DNA of 64,000 nt, from assembly GCF_014842265.1 (NCBI RefSeq), contig NZ_JACYVI010000001.1, forward strand, positions 608,701 to 672,700, read 5' to 3'. This stretch comes from Pseudomonas sp. CFBP 13711. GTDB lineage: Bacteria; Pseudomonadota; Gammaproteobacteria; Pseudomonadales; Pseudomonadaceae. Made by a program: the position numbers and the translations under genes. Of the stretch, positions 44,201-51,634 are shown piece by piece. The notes beneath the pieces are model-generated. The model searched no databases. It saw only the letters and a program-made list of their open reading frames with translations, and was not told the DNA's origin. Position 1 is the first letter of the stretch. Every line of letters starts with the position of its first letter.

Positions 44201-45017
44201 CGGCCAGGCCGGTGACCTGCGCGACGTAAGCCGGCGTGTACTCGGCGAGGAACTCGGGCATGACGTCCCAGCCCTGGGTGAACGAGGCGATGAAATTGGC
44301 GTCGGTGTCGCTGTTCTCCACCAGCAAGTGCAACAGGCCATTGAGCAGCGCGAGGTCAGTACCCGGTTTGATTTGCAGGAACAGCCCGGCCTTGTCGGCG
44401 GTGGCGCTGCGCCGGGGATCGACAACGATCAGCTTCGCCCCGGCCTTGACCCGGTCCATCATGCGCAGGAACAGGATCGGGTGACAGTCAGCCATGTTGG
44501 CGCCAATCACCAAAAACAGGTCGGCTTTGTCAAAGTCATCGTAAGAGCCCGGAGGCCCGTCCGCGCCCAATGAAAGCTTGTAGCCACTGCCCGCGCTGGC
44601 CATGCACAGCCGCGAGTTGGACTCGATATTGGCCGTGCCCACGAAGCCCTTGGCGAGTTTGTTGGCCAGGTATTGCGCCTCCAGGGACATCTGGCCTGAG
44701 ACGTAAAACGCGAGTGCGCCGGGGCCGTCGCGGTCCAGAATTCCACGCAAGCGCCGGGCGGTTTCGCTGATCGCGGCGTCCATTTCCGCGCGCACCGGCT
44801 CGTGGCTGCGCTGATGGCGGATGTACGCCGACTCCATCCGCCCGGACTCGGCAATCGCCTGGCCACAGGTGGTGCCTTTGGTGCACAGGCGGCCGAAATT
44901 GCTCGGGTGGGTCTTGTCGCCAACCACCTTGATGACCCGGTTGTCCTCGACCTGCATGACGATGCCGCAGCCGACGCCGCAATAAGGACACACGCTCTTC
45001 ACGCTGTTGCTCGCCAT
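41217..45017 (-). CDS. nasA: Assimilatory nitrate reductase fused to a CysJ-like flavoprotein
   Basis: 1266 aa from MASNSVKSVC (45017; AGGAAA upstream). The N-terminal part (about 1-720) is a molybdopterin oxidoreductase of the NasA/NarB type: CPYCGVGCG plus a later Cys for a [4Fe-4S] cluster, and a molybdopterin-binding core. From about residue 735 a flavodoxin domain begins (TLLWASQTGNAEALARQFG), then FAD-binding (RLYSIASS) and NADPH-binding (GPGTGVAPFRAFLQERRARG) parts as in CysJ. One chain would move electrons NADPH-FAD-FMN-FeS-Mo to reduce nitrate to nitrite in the cytoplasm. It is divergent from nirBD, and its leader shows sigma-54 and antitermination signals. Confidence 0.92.
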   Translation of the reverse strand: MASNSVKSVCPYCGVGCGIVMQVEDNRVIKVVGDKTHPSNFGRLCTKGTTCGQAIAESGRMESAYIRHQRSHEPVRAEMDAAISETARRLRGILDRDGPGALAFYVSGQMSLEAQYLANKLAKGFVGTANIESNSRLCMASAGSGYKLSLGADGPPGSYDDFDKADLFLVIGANMADCHPILFLRMMDRVKAGAKLIVVDPRRSATADKAGLFLQIKPGTDLALLNGLLHLLVENSDTDANFIASFTQGWDVMPEFLAEYTPAYVAQVTGLAEADIRQAARMIGAAQEWMSCWTMGLNQSTHGTWNTNALCNLHLATGAICRPGSGPFSLTGQPNAMGGREMGYMGPGLPGQRSVLVDADRRFIEDLWNIPHGSIPHQPGGGTIDLFEQMRDGVIKACWIICTNPVASVANRTSVIDALKTAELVITQDAFLDTETNRYADILLPGALWAEAEGVMINSERTLNLTQQAVDAPGQALPDWQIIARVACEMGFADAFSYASAEEVFEEIKQAWNPATGYDIRGASYGRLRDQPVQWPCAPADEHTRNPIRYLSDTDARPVEAATRPAILFPTANGKAVFFPRPHMAPAELPNDAFPMVLNTGRLQHQWHTLTKTGKVPTLNALNARPFVELHPDDALGLGIREGDGVEIRSARGLAVLPALISDRVLQGNCFAPFHWNDVYGDKLAINAVTNDAVDPISRQPEFKCCAVALRKVELIGHRFLDLPQAETVTQTASDQAPLLTLLWASQTGNAEALARQFGDHLKTAGVAVQVAAMDSFPSERLDQLQHVALISSTFGDGESPDNGQQFWQSLAARKAPLASLRYAVLALGDSSYDRFCQHGKNLDQRLQHLGASPLIARVECDGEYQAQADTWFTGLQQALSLNLPIPSIVDNAPVFGNQPSRTQPHHARLSLNRRLNADGAAKDTRQLALTLEGSGMTYEAGDALGVWPRNCPELVDELIKLTGLNAEQSVRGVKTTDVPLRQALAEQFEIARPSADTLAFIAERNGSNDLKTLLTEPFKSELKDWLWGRQLADVLREFPIACSAEEWLDHLKPLQPRLYSIASSAKAHPDEVHLTVSAVRYGPRKGVSSTFLADRAGECEVPIFLQPTRHFRPPLDGDVPMIMIGPGTGVAPFRAFLQERRARGDRGRNWLFFGEQHQATDFYYRYELQGMQQDGLLTRLSLAFSRDQAEKIYVQQRIQEQGAELWRWLEEGAHLYICGDASRMARDVDQALRRVISEQGGMSLEKAAEQLRCLTEQKRYVRDVY

Positions 45018-45035
45018 ATTCCGTTTCCTGAAAGC

Positions 45036-45087
45036 AAAAAAAGACGCCCTGTTCTCAGCCGTTGAAAAACGGAGAGCACACGGCGCC
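45036..45087 (-). terminator. Leader terminator (attenuator) of nasA
   Basis: On the minus strand GGCGCC (45087-45082) pairs with GGGCGTC (45049-45043, one G-T pair), enclosing an inner stem CCGTT/AACGG, followed by seven T (45042-45036). It lies between the putative promoter and the nasA start, so transcripts must read through it. Confidence 0.7.
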
Positions 45088-45101
45088 TTTGTCGTGAATA
45101 T

Positions 45102-45121
45102 GGCAATCGGCGTTGATTGCC
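45102..45121 (-). ncRNA. ANTAR-target hairpin in the nasA leader
   Basis: GGCAATC / GATTGCC, seven perfect pairs, with the hexaloop AACGCC (A at 1, G at 4), the signature recognised by NasR/NasT-type ANTAR proteins. It begins about five bases from the predicted transcript start. The expected second hairpin next to the terminator was not found with equal clarity. Confidence 0.65.
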
Positions 45122-45135
45122 TGTGGGCACGGTGT

Positions 45136-45151
45136 TGCAAACGGCAGGCCA
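45136..45151 (-). promoter_or_regulatory. Sigma-54 promoter for nasA
   Basis: On the minus strand TGGCCT-N5-TTGCA: the invariant GG and GC are correctly spaced by ten bases; two positions of the -24 box differ from TGGCAC. Predicted start near 45126. Confidence 0.6.
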
Positions 45152-45218
45152 GCGTGGCCGAGGGACGTGCAGCGGAGGTTTCATTGGATTTTGCTGATGT
45201 GATGAATGGACGCTGAGC

Positions 45219-45236
45219 TTCACCGTGGGGCGCACC
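45219..45236. promoter_or_regulatory. Candidate NtrC site between nasA and nirB
   Basis: TTCACC-GTGG-GGCGCA resembles the NtrC dyad TGCACC-N4-GGTGCA with two mismatches. It lies about 70 bp from the nasA promoter and 140 bp from the nirB promoter, suitable enhancer distances for both. Confidence 0.4.
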
Positions 45237-45373
45237 AGGGTAAATCGCACCCTTTTCGAGCCGTAACCGTCTGCTCTCGAGGGTGAGGAGATCGGCTTGC
45301 GATCACGCTTCTGCCCGTCAAACGTACGCGTCTGGCCGGAACGAAACGTATCCGACCCGTGGACGTTCTCCAC

Positions 45374-45389
45374 TGGCACAGCCATTGCT
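45374..45389 (+). promoter_or_regulatory. Sigma-54 promoter for nirBD
   Basis: TGGCAC-AGCCA-TTGCT matches the -24/-12 consensus exactly. Predicted transcript start near 45400, giving a leader of about 205 bases before nirB. Confidence 0.8.
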
Positions 45390-45432
45390 ACATCCCTTAT
45401 CAAGTCCAGCCTGAACACGCGGTTGGCAGCCC

Positions 45433-45513
45433 TGGCCGGTCAACGCGGACCGCCAGCCGTCCACGGCATCGGGCTCACCAGGTTGACGTCGACACTGTGG
45501 TCGCGCGGCAACC
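45433..45513 (+). ncRNA. ANTAR-target double hairpin in the nirB leader
   Basis: P1: TGG-(C)-CGGTC / GACCG-CCA (45433-45455) with hexaloop AACGCG. P2: GGTTG-A-CG-T-CGAC / GTCG-CG-CGG-CAACC (45481-45513) with hexaloop ACTGTG. Both loops have A1 and G4, the required bases for ANTAR antiterminators. A small GCCG/CGGC stem lies between. The intrinsic terminator follows 17 bases later. Confidence 0.75.
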
Positions 45514-45530
45514 CATAAAGAACAGGCAAA

Positions 45531-45568
45531 GGCGCCTGGAACCGAGAGGTTCCGGGCGCCTTTTTTTT
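45531..45568 (+). terminator. Leader terminator (attenuator) before nirB
   Basis: GGCGCC-T-GGAACC / GGTTCC-G-GGCGCC, 13 pairs including one T-G, GAGA loop, then eight T. It ends 39 bases before the nirB start and can only be an attenuator for nirBD. Confidence 0.9.
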
Positions 45569-45607
45569 GCCTTCGAAAAACCTGATTGGCCTTGGCCGGG
45601 ACTCGAT

Positions 45608-48169
45608 ATGACCACCACAGTCGCCCCACTCAACGACGTCCAAACCCTGATCGTCATCGGCAACGGCATGGTGGGTCACCACTGTGTCGAGCAGCTCATC
45701 GCCGCCGGCGCCCTCGATCGCTATTGCATTCATGTATTCGGTGAAGAAGGCCAGCGCGCCTACGACCGCGTGCACCTGTCCGAATACTTTGGCGGTCGCG
45801 ACGCCGAGTCACTGGCGATGAGCGCTGCTTCTTTATATGAGCAGACCGGGCTTGCGCTGCACCTCGGTGTGCCGGTGCTGGAAATCGACCGGGCGCGGCG
45901 CGAAGTGATCACCGCCAAGGGCCGCTTCGGTTACGACAAGCTGGTGCTGGCGACGGGTTCCTACCCTTTCGTGCCGCCCATCGAAGGCGCCGAAGGCCAT
46001 TCGCGACTGGTCTACCGCACGCTGGACGACCTCGACACCATCCGCGCCGCGGCGAGTCAGGCGAAACGCGGTGTGGTGGTCGGCGGCGGGCTGTTGGGAC
46101 TGGAAGCGGCCAACGCGCTGAAGTCGCTGGGTCTGGAAGCCCACGTGGTTGAATTTGCGCCACGCTTGATGCCGGTGCAGCTGGATGACCACGGCGGCGC
46201 AGCGCTGAAGGCGCGCATCGAAGCACTGGGCGTGGGCGTGCATCTGTCTCGCGCGACGCAATCCATCAGCGCGGGTGAGGAATACCGCTACCGGATGAAT
46301 TTCGCCGGCGATGAATTCCTCGAAACCGACCTGATCGTCTTCTCCGCCGGCATACGCCCCCAGGACGCCCTCGCCCGCCAGTGTGAACTCACGCTGGGCC
46401 CGCGCGGTGGCATCGCCATCGACGAACATTGCCGCGCCAGCGACGCCGACATTTTTGCCATCGGCGAGTGCGCCGCCTGGAACGGCAGCGTCTTCGGCCT
46501 CGTCGCCCCGGGTTATCAGATGGCGCGCAATGTCGCGGCGCAGCTGTGCAACCTGGACGCCGAGCCGTTCTTCGGCGCGGATATGTCGACCAAACTCAAA
46601 CTGCTGGGCGTCGATGTCGGCTCCATCGGCGATGCCCATGGTGCGTTGGCGGGTGCGCGCAGTTACCGGTTTATCGACGAGGCCAGCGGCAGTTATCGCC
46701 GTCTGGTGGTGTCGGCCGATGGCAAAAAAGTCCTCGGCGCCGTGCTGGTGGGCGACAACAGTTATTACGACACCCTGCTGCAATACGCGCAGAACGGCAT
46801 CAAGCTGCCCGCCGATCCATCGAGCCTGATCCTGCCCCACAGCGACGGTGCGCCGACGTTGGGTGCCGATGCCCTGCCCGCCACGGCAACCATTTGCTCG
46901 TGCCACAACGTCAGCAAAGCCTCAATTTGCTCGGCTATCGATGGCGGCTGCACCGATCTTGCCGGGCTCAAGGCCTGCACCAAAGCAGCCACCGGGTGCG
47001 GCGGCTGTACGGCGCTGCTGAAAAGCGTGTTCGAGCACGAACTCATTGCCCGCGGCGTGGCCGTCGATAAAAGTCTGTGCGAGCACTTCGCCTTTACCCG
47101 GCAGGAGCTGTACGCCTTCGCCCGCGTGGAAAACATTGAAAGCTTCGACGAGATGCTTGCCCGCCACGGCAAAGGCCATCTGGGTTGCGACATCTGCAAA
47201 CCCACCGTCGGCTCGATTCTCGCCTCGTGCTGGAACCGGCCGATCATGGACCCGTCACTGGTGCCCCTGCAGGACACCAACGATACGTTCATGGCCAATA
47301 TGCAGAAGAACGGCACGTATTCGGTGGTGCCGCGCATCCCGGCGGGCGAGATCACTGCGGACGGCCTGATCGCCATCGGCGCGGTCGCGAAGAAATACGA
47401 CCTGTACACCAAGATCACCGGCGGCCAGCGCATCGACCTGTTTGGCGCGCAGTTGCATGAGCTGCCGGACATCTGGGCCGAGCTTATCGCCGCCGGCTTC
47501 GAGACCGGTCATGCCTACGGCAAATCGACGCGGACGGTGAAATCCTGCGTCGGCAGCACCTGGTGCCGTTACGGCGTTCAGGACAGCGTGCAAATGGCGC
47601 TGAATATCGAGGACCGCTACAAAGGCCTGCGCTCGCCGCACAAGCTGAAGTTCGCGGTGTCGGGTTGCACCCGTGAATGCGCTGAAGCCCAGAGCAAGGA
47701 CATCGGCGTGATCGCCACGGAGAACGGCTGGAATCTCTACGTGTGCGGCAACGGCGGCATGCGCCCGCGCCACGCCGAGCTCTTCGCCACCGATCTGGAC
47801 GACGAGACGCTGATTCGCTACATCGACCGCGTGCTGATGTTTTACATCCGCACCGCTGACAAGTTGCAGCGGACCTCGGTCTGGCGCGAGTCCCTTGAAG
47901 GCGGGCTGGATTTTCTGAAAGCGGTGGTGATCGACGACAGCCTGGGGCTCGCCGCCGAGCTGGAGGCGCAGATGCAGTTGGTGGTCGACCGTTATGAGTG
48001 CGAATGGGCGAATGCGCTGAAGAGCCCGGAGAAACTCAAGCGCTTCCGCACGTTCGTCAATGACAAGGGCGCTGACCCGGACATTCATTTCGTCAAGGAG
48101 CGCAGCCAGCGTCGTCCGGCTCGCGCTGAAGAGTTGAATCTGATTGCCGCTGTGGAGGTTGCACGATGA
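45608..48169 (+). CDS. nirB: Assimilatory nitrite reductase, large subunit NirB
   Basis: 853 aa from MTTTVAPLND; earlier in-frame starts lie upstream of the leader terminator. N-terminal FAD/NADH dehydrogenase part (IVIGNGMVGHHCVEQL; second Rossmann VVVGGGLLGLEAANAL). BFD-like [2Fe-2S] region at about 430-480 (ICSCHNVSK, GCGGC) and a second similar Cys set (GCDICKPTVGS). The C-terminal siroheme/[4Fe-4S] domain has CVGSTWCRYGVQDS and SGCTRECAEAQ. It reduces nitrite to ammonium with NADH in the cytoplasm. Overlaps nirD by four bases; no strong ribosome site, which fits leader-based control. Confidence 0.93.
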   Translation: MTTTVAPLNDVQTLIVIGNGMVGHHCVEQLIAAGALDRYCIHVFGEEGQRAYDRVHLSEYFGGRDAESLAMSAASLYEQTGLALHLGVPVLEIDRARREVITAKGRFGYDKLVLATGSYPFVPPIEGAEGHSRLVYRTLDDLDTIRAAASQAKRGVVVGGGLLGLEAANALKSLGLEAHVVEFAPRLMPVQLDDHGGAALKARIEALGVGVHLSRATQSISAGEEYRYRMNFAGDEFLETDLIVFSAGIRPQDALARQCELTLGPRGGIAIDEHCRASDADIFAIGECAAWNGSVFGLVAPGYQMARNVAAQLCNLDAEPFFGADMSTKLKLLGVDVGSIGDAHGALAGARSYRFIDEASGSYRRLVVSADGKKVLGAVLVGDNSYYDTLLQYAQNGIKLPADPSSLILPHSDGAPTLGADALPATATICSCHNVSKASICSAIDGGCTDLAGLKACTKAATGCGGCTALLKSVFEHELIARGVAVDKSLCEHFAFTRQELYAFARVENIESFDEMLARHGKGHLGCDICKPTVGSILASCWNRPIMDPSLVPLQDTNDTFMANMQKNGTYSVVPRIPAGEITADGLIAIGAVAKKYDLYTKITGGQRIDLFGAQLHELPDIWAELIAAGFETGHAYGKSTRTVKSCVGSTWCRYGVQDSVQMALNIEDRYKGLRSPHKLKFAVSGCTRECAEAQSKDIGVIATENGWNLYVCGNGGMRPRHAELFATDLDDETLIRYIDRVLMFYIRTADKLQRTSVWRESLEGGLDFLKAVVIDDSLGLAAELEAQMQLVVDRYECEWANALKSPEKLKRFRTFVNDKGADPDIHFVKERSQRRPARAEELNLIAAVEVAR

Positions 48170-48543
48170 GCCAGGCCAATGCAGCAGTGAAGGAGTTGCC
48201 GAAGACTCAGGTGTGGCGCGCGGTCTGTACGCGTGAGGATCTGGTGCTGAATTCCGGTGTGGTGGCGCTGGTGGGCACTGCGCAGGTGGCGCTGTTTTAT
48301 GTGGCGTCTGTCGGCGGCGCGCCGCATTTGTTTGCGGTGGACAATCGCGATCCGGTCACGGGGGTGAATGTGATTGGTCGGGGGTTGATTGGCAGTTTGG
48401 GCGGGGATCTTGTGATCGCTTCGCCTTTATATAAGCAGCATTACCGACTCAAGGACGGTACGTGTCTGGAGGATGCGGCGTTGCGATTGCGGACCTGGCC
48501 AGTGCGGCTGGTGGGGGATGTGGTGGAGATAGATGTGGGGTGA
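48166..48543 (+). CDS. nirD: Nitrite reductase small subunit NirD
   Basis: 125 aa Rieske-like fold (VWRAVCTREDLVLNSGVVALV, HLFAVDNRDPVTGVNVIGRG, SPLYKQHYRLKDGTCLED). The Cys-His pairs that hold the Rieske cluster are absent, as is normal for NirD, which is structural. ATGA overlap with nirB indicates coupling. The second half of the gene is slightly AT-richer and poorer in preferred codons than nirB. Confidence 0.9.
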   Translation: MSQANAAVKELPKTQVWRAVCTREDLVLNSGVVALVGTAQVALFYVASVGGAPHLFAVDNRDPVTGVNVIGRGLIGSLGGDLVIASPLYKQHYRLKDGTCLEDAALRLRTWPVRLVGDVVEIDVG

Positions 48544-48553
48544 GAGGATCCGT

Positions 48554-48793
48554 ATCAAGAGCGTCTGCCTGGGGGCAGACTGTTTCGCCTTCGGCGAGTT
48601 ACTTGATAAAGCCCCAAGTAACCAAGGGCTTTGTGCTCCTGGTTGGGCCCCTCCTGCGTCGGGGTTCCTTCACTCCGGTCTCGCTCCGTGGGCCCGCGCC
48701 GAACGGACATCCATGTCCTGACGGCGCTCTCGCCGCATCCATGCGGCTCGGCCCACTCCGCGAGACCTGCGTTCAGCCTGCACCCAAGTCGCG
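48554..48793 (-). repeat. Structured dispersed repeat, copy B
   Basis: Inverted copy of the element at 7260-7498, with only scattered differences over 240 bp. Stem AAAGCCC (48608-48614) / GGGCTTT (48626-48632) replaces AGCACCC/GGGTGCT of copy A while the 11-base loop is unchanged. Stem GTCTGCC (48563-48569) / GGCAGAC (48574-48580) replaces GTCTGTC/GACAGAC. The ATGG-centred hairpins are identical. The element begins 11 bp after nirD and might also act as its 3' end. Confidence 0.85.
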
Positions 48794-48845
48794 ATTGCCG
48801 GTGTCTGGACTTTTTGTGTAGGAAGAACAAAAGCAGATCAAAAGC

Positions 48846-49005
48846 TTCCCGGCTGAAGCCGGTCCTACGGGGTGCACGCATTGCTTTTAGTGGGACCGGC
48901 TTCAGCCGGGAAGAGGCCGGTGTGAGCACCATCAGGCTTGCGGGCTATGAATCGTTGCACTGGATGCACGCGCTGCTTTTCGTAGGACCGGCTTCAGCCG
49001 GGAAG
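48846..49005. repeat. REP cluster, three units
   Basis: Units at 48846-48869 (inverted), 48891-48914 and 48981-49005, of the same family and in the same order as at 11-168. The preceding GCAGATCAAAAGC matches GCAGATCGAAAGC at window position 1. Together with copy B they fill the gap from nirD to the tRNA genes. Confidence 0.85.
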
Positions 49006-49062
49006 AGGCCAGTGTGGACACTGGTCACTTCAGATCAGCCGCCCCCAACCAAATCGCAGGCA

Positions 49063-49090
49063 CAAAAAAAGCGACCCTAAGGTCGCTCTC
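49063..49090 (-). terminator. Terminator of the tRNA unit
   Basis: On the minus strand AGCGACC / GGTCGCT with a four-base loop, followed by seven T. It lies 41 bases past the tRNA-Asp gene. Confidence 0.88.
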
Positions 49091-49130
49091 TTTGTCGTTA
49101 CGAGGAGTTCAAGGGCCTCGTAACTCAATA

Positions 49131-49207
49131 TGGCGCAGCGGACGGGACTCGAACCCGCGACCCCCGGCGTGACAGGCCGGTATTCTAACCGACTGAACTA
49201 CCGCTGC
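49131..49207 (-). tRNA. tRNA-Asp (GTC)
   Basis: 77 bases with encoded CCA. Acceptor GCAGCGG / CCGCTGC, D-arm AGTTCAGTCGGTTAGAA, anticodon loop CTGTCAC (GTC), T-arm GGGTTCGAGTCCC. Second gene of a two-tRNA unit. Confidence 0.95.
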
Positions 49208-49226
49208 GCGTAACACTTGAAACGAA

Positions 49227-49302
49227 TGGTGGGTGATGACGGGATCGAACCGCCGACATTCTGCTTGTAAGGCAGACGCTCTCCCAGCTGAGCTAATCAC
49301 CC
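49227..49302 (-). tRNA. tRNA-Val (TAC)
   Basis: 76 bases with encoded CCA. Acceptor GGGTGAT / ATCACCC, anticodon loop CTTACAA (TAC), T-arm GCGGTTCGATCCCGT. It lies 19 bases before tRNA-Asp on the same strand. Confidence 0.95.
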
Positions 49303-49461
49303 TTCGCTTCGGTGTGGCGCGCATTCTACGGAGCGATCAAAAAGCTGGCAAGCACTTTTTGAAATAAATTTTATAATCCTTCCAAAGGCTTACATCAGGG
49401 TTGGCCGCAGGGTCACAGCAGCGAATAATGCCCCCCTTTGTATAAAGGAGAGATGTACCCC

Positions 49462-50382
49462 ATGTGGTTCAAAAACCTGCTTGTCTATCGCCTGACCCAG
49501 GACCTGCCATTTGACGCCGAAGCGCTGGAAACCGCGTTGGCGACCAAGCCTGCACGTGCCTGTGCCAGCCAGGAGTTGACCACTTACGGTTTCATCGCCC
49601 CGTTCGGCAAGGGCGAAGACGCGCCACTGGTGCACGTCAGCGGTGATTTCATGCTGATCTCGGCGCGCAAGGAAGAACGCATTCTGCCCGGCAGTGTGGT
49701 CAACGATGCCTTGAAAGAGAAAGTCGAAGAGATCGAGACCGAGCAGATGCGCAAGGTCTACAAGAAGGAACGCGATCAGCTCAAGGATGAAATCATCCAG
49801 GCCTTCCTGCCCCGCGCCTTTATCCGCCGCTCGGCCACTTTCGCCGCCATCGCCCCCAAGCAAGGCGTGATTCTGGTCAACGCTTCCAGCCCCAAGCGCG
49901 CCGAAGACCTGCTGTCGACCCTGCGTGAAGTGGTCGGCTCGTTGCCCGTCCGCCCGGTCACCGTCAAGACCGCGCCAACCGCTGTGATGACCGAATGGGT
50001 CAAGACCAGCCAGACCGCCGAGCACTTCTTCGTGCTGGACGAGTGCGAACTGCGCGACACCCACGAAGACGGCGGCATTGTGAAATGCAAACGTCAGGAC
50101 CTCACCAGCGACGAAATCCAGCTGCACCTGAGCACCGGCAAAGTCGTCACTCAGCTGTCGCTGGCGTGGCAGGACAAGCTGTCGTTCGTGCTGGACGACA
50201 AACTCGGTATCAAACGCCTGAAGTTCGAAGACCTGCTGCAGGATGAAGCCGAGCAGAACGGCGGCGACGATGCGCTGGGTCAGCAGGACGCCAGCTTCAC
50301 CCTGATGATGCTGACATTCGGCGAGTTCCTGCCGGAGCTGATGGAAGCACTGGGCGGCGAAGAGATTCCCCAGGGGATCTGA
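49462..50382 (+). CDS. rdgC: Recombination-associated protein RdgC
   Basis: 306 aa from [11 protein letters not shown], the standard family start, with AAAGGAG 11 bases upstream; an ATG at 49438 overlaps the ribosome site and is rejected. RdgC forms a dimeric ring that encircles double-stranded DNA and restrains RecA. Typical segments: [45 protein letters not shown] ring-forming part and [14 protein letters not shown] end. Cytoplasmic and nucleoid-associated. Confidence 0.95.
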   Translation: MWFKNLLVYRLTQDLPFDAEALETALATKPARACASQELTTYGFIAPFGKGEDAPLVHVSGDFMLISARKEERILPGSVVNDALKEKVEEIETEQMRKVYKKERDQLKDEIIQAFLPRAFIRRSATFAAIAPKQGVILVNASSPKRAEDLLSTLREVVGSLPVRPVTVKTAPTAVMTEWVKTSQTAEHFFVLDECELRDTHEDGGIVKCKRQDLTSDEIQLHLSTGKVVTQLSLAWQDKLSFVLDDKLGIKRLKFEDLLQDEAEQNGGDDALGQQDASFTLMMLTFGEFLPELMEALGGEEIPQGI

Positions 50383-50398
50383 TTTCGCCTGACGGCGC

Positions 50399-50425
50399 AG
50401 GAGCCGGCTTGCTGGCTCCTTCCGT
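50399..50425 (+). terminator. Probable terminator after rdgC
   Basis: AGGAGCC (50399-50405) / GGCTCCT (50414-50420), eight-base loop, then TCCGTTT. The T-run is weak. Confidence 0.5.
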
Positions 50426-50463
50426 TTCCGGGTTCATTCATACCAATAAGAAAGGAGCAGGCC

Positions 50464-51426
50464 ATGCGTGCCCTGGCTGCGTTGAGTCGTTTTGTCGGTA
50501 ATACCTTCGCGTACTGGGTGCTGTTGTTCGCGGTGCTGGCGTTCCTGTTCCCGTCCTGGTTCATCGGCCTCAAGTCGTACATCGTGCCGTTGCTGGGGCT
50601 GGTGATGTTCGGCATGGGCCTGACCCTCAAGCTTGATGATTTTTCTGAAGTCGTGCGCCATCCCTGGCGCGTGGCTCTGGGGGTGGTCGCGCATTTCGTG
50701 ATCATGCCCGGCGTGGCCTGGCTGCTTTGCCAGTTGTTTCACCTGCCGCCGGAAATCGCCGTGGGCGTGATTCTGGTCGGCTGCTGCCCGAGCGGCACGT
50801 CGTCCAACGTCATGACCTGGCTGGCGAAAGGTGACCTGGCGCTGTCGGTGGCCATCGCCGCCGTCACCACCCTCCTCGCCCCGCTGCTGACCCCGGCGCT
50901 GATCTGGCTGCTGGCCTCGGCGTGGCTGCCGGTGTCCTTCATGGAAATGTTCTGGTCGATCCTGCAACTGGTGATGCTGCCGATCGTGCTCGGCGTCATT
51001 GCTCAACGTTTACTCGGCGCCAAGGTGAGTTTTGCCGTCGACGTGCTGCCGCTGGTGTCGGTGGTGAGCATCGTGATGATCGTCTGCGCGGTGGTGGCAG
51101 CGAGTCAGGCGAAGATCGCCGAGTCGGGCCTGTTGATCATGGCCGTGGTGATCCTGCACAACAGCTTCGGTTTTCTGCTGGGTTACTTCACCGGCAAGCT
51201 GTTCAAGTTGCCACTGGCTCAGCGCAAATCGCTGTCCCTGGAAGTCGGCATGCAGAACTCAGGCCTCGGCGCCGCCCTGGCCGCTGCGCACTTTTCGCCA
51301 CTGGCGGCGGTGCCGAGCGCGCTGTTCAGCGTCTGGCACAACATTTCGGGCGCGTTGCTTTCGACGTACTTCCGCAAGATGACGCCGGATGCGGTGGTTG
51401 CGGAAGAGAAGCCGATTGTGGGGTGA
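50464..51426 (+). CDS. Bile acid:sodium symporter (BASS) family transporter
   Basis: 320 aa, nine to ten membrane spans. Family motifs: GLVMFGMGLTL, GCCPSGTSSNVMTWLAKGD (crossover helix region) and EVGMQNSGLGAALAAAHF (second crossover). GAAAGGAG precedes the start. BASS members move organic acids with sodium; bacterial ones include pantoate and keto-acid carriers (PanS). The substrate cannot be told from sequence. Confidence 0.9.
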   Translation: MRALAALSRFVGNTFAYWVLLFAVLAFLFPSWFIGLKSYIVPLLGLVMFGMGLTLKLDDFSEVVRHPWRVALGVVAHFVIMPGVAWLLCQLFHLPPEIAVGVILVGCCPSGTSSNVMTWLAKGDLALSVAIAAVTTLLAPLLTPALIWLLASAWLPVSFMEMFWSILQLVMLPIVLGVIAQRLLGAKVSFAVDVLPLVSVVSIVMIVCAVVAASQAKIAESGLLIMAVVILHNSFGFLLGYFTGKLFKLPLAQRKSLSLEVGMQNSGLGAALAAAHFSPLAAVPSALFSVWHNISGALLSTYFRKMTPDAVVAEEKPIVG

Positions 51427-51489
51427 TCGGCATGGCGCCTGTGGGAGATCCCCGATCACCCACGCATCATCCGGCAAAATGCGATCCCT

Positions 51490-51579
51490 GTGGGAGCGAG
51501 CTTGCTCACGAAGAGGCCGGTACATCCGCTCATTTTTCTGCGGCAGGAATACCGTCTTCGTGAGCAAGCTCACTCCCAC
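51490..51579. repeat. Inverted REP pair
   Basis: GTGGGAGCGAGCTTGCTCAC (51490-51512) and its inverse (51557-51579) around a 44-base spacer, between the BASS gene and the convergent acyltransferase gene. Confidence 0.85.
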
Positions 51580-51634
51580 AAGTTATTTCGACACCAGAAA
51601 TATCGGGTTTCTTATTAACGCGCTGGCACTCGCC

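Noticed and set aside
49109..49324. 71-codon frame on the minus strand
   Set aside because: It runs through both tRNA genes and translates their sequences.
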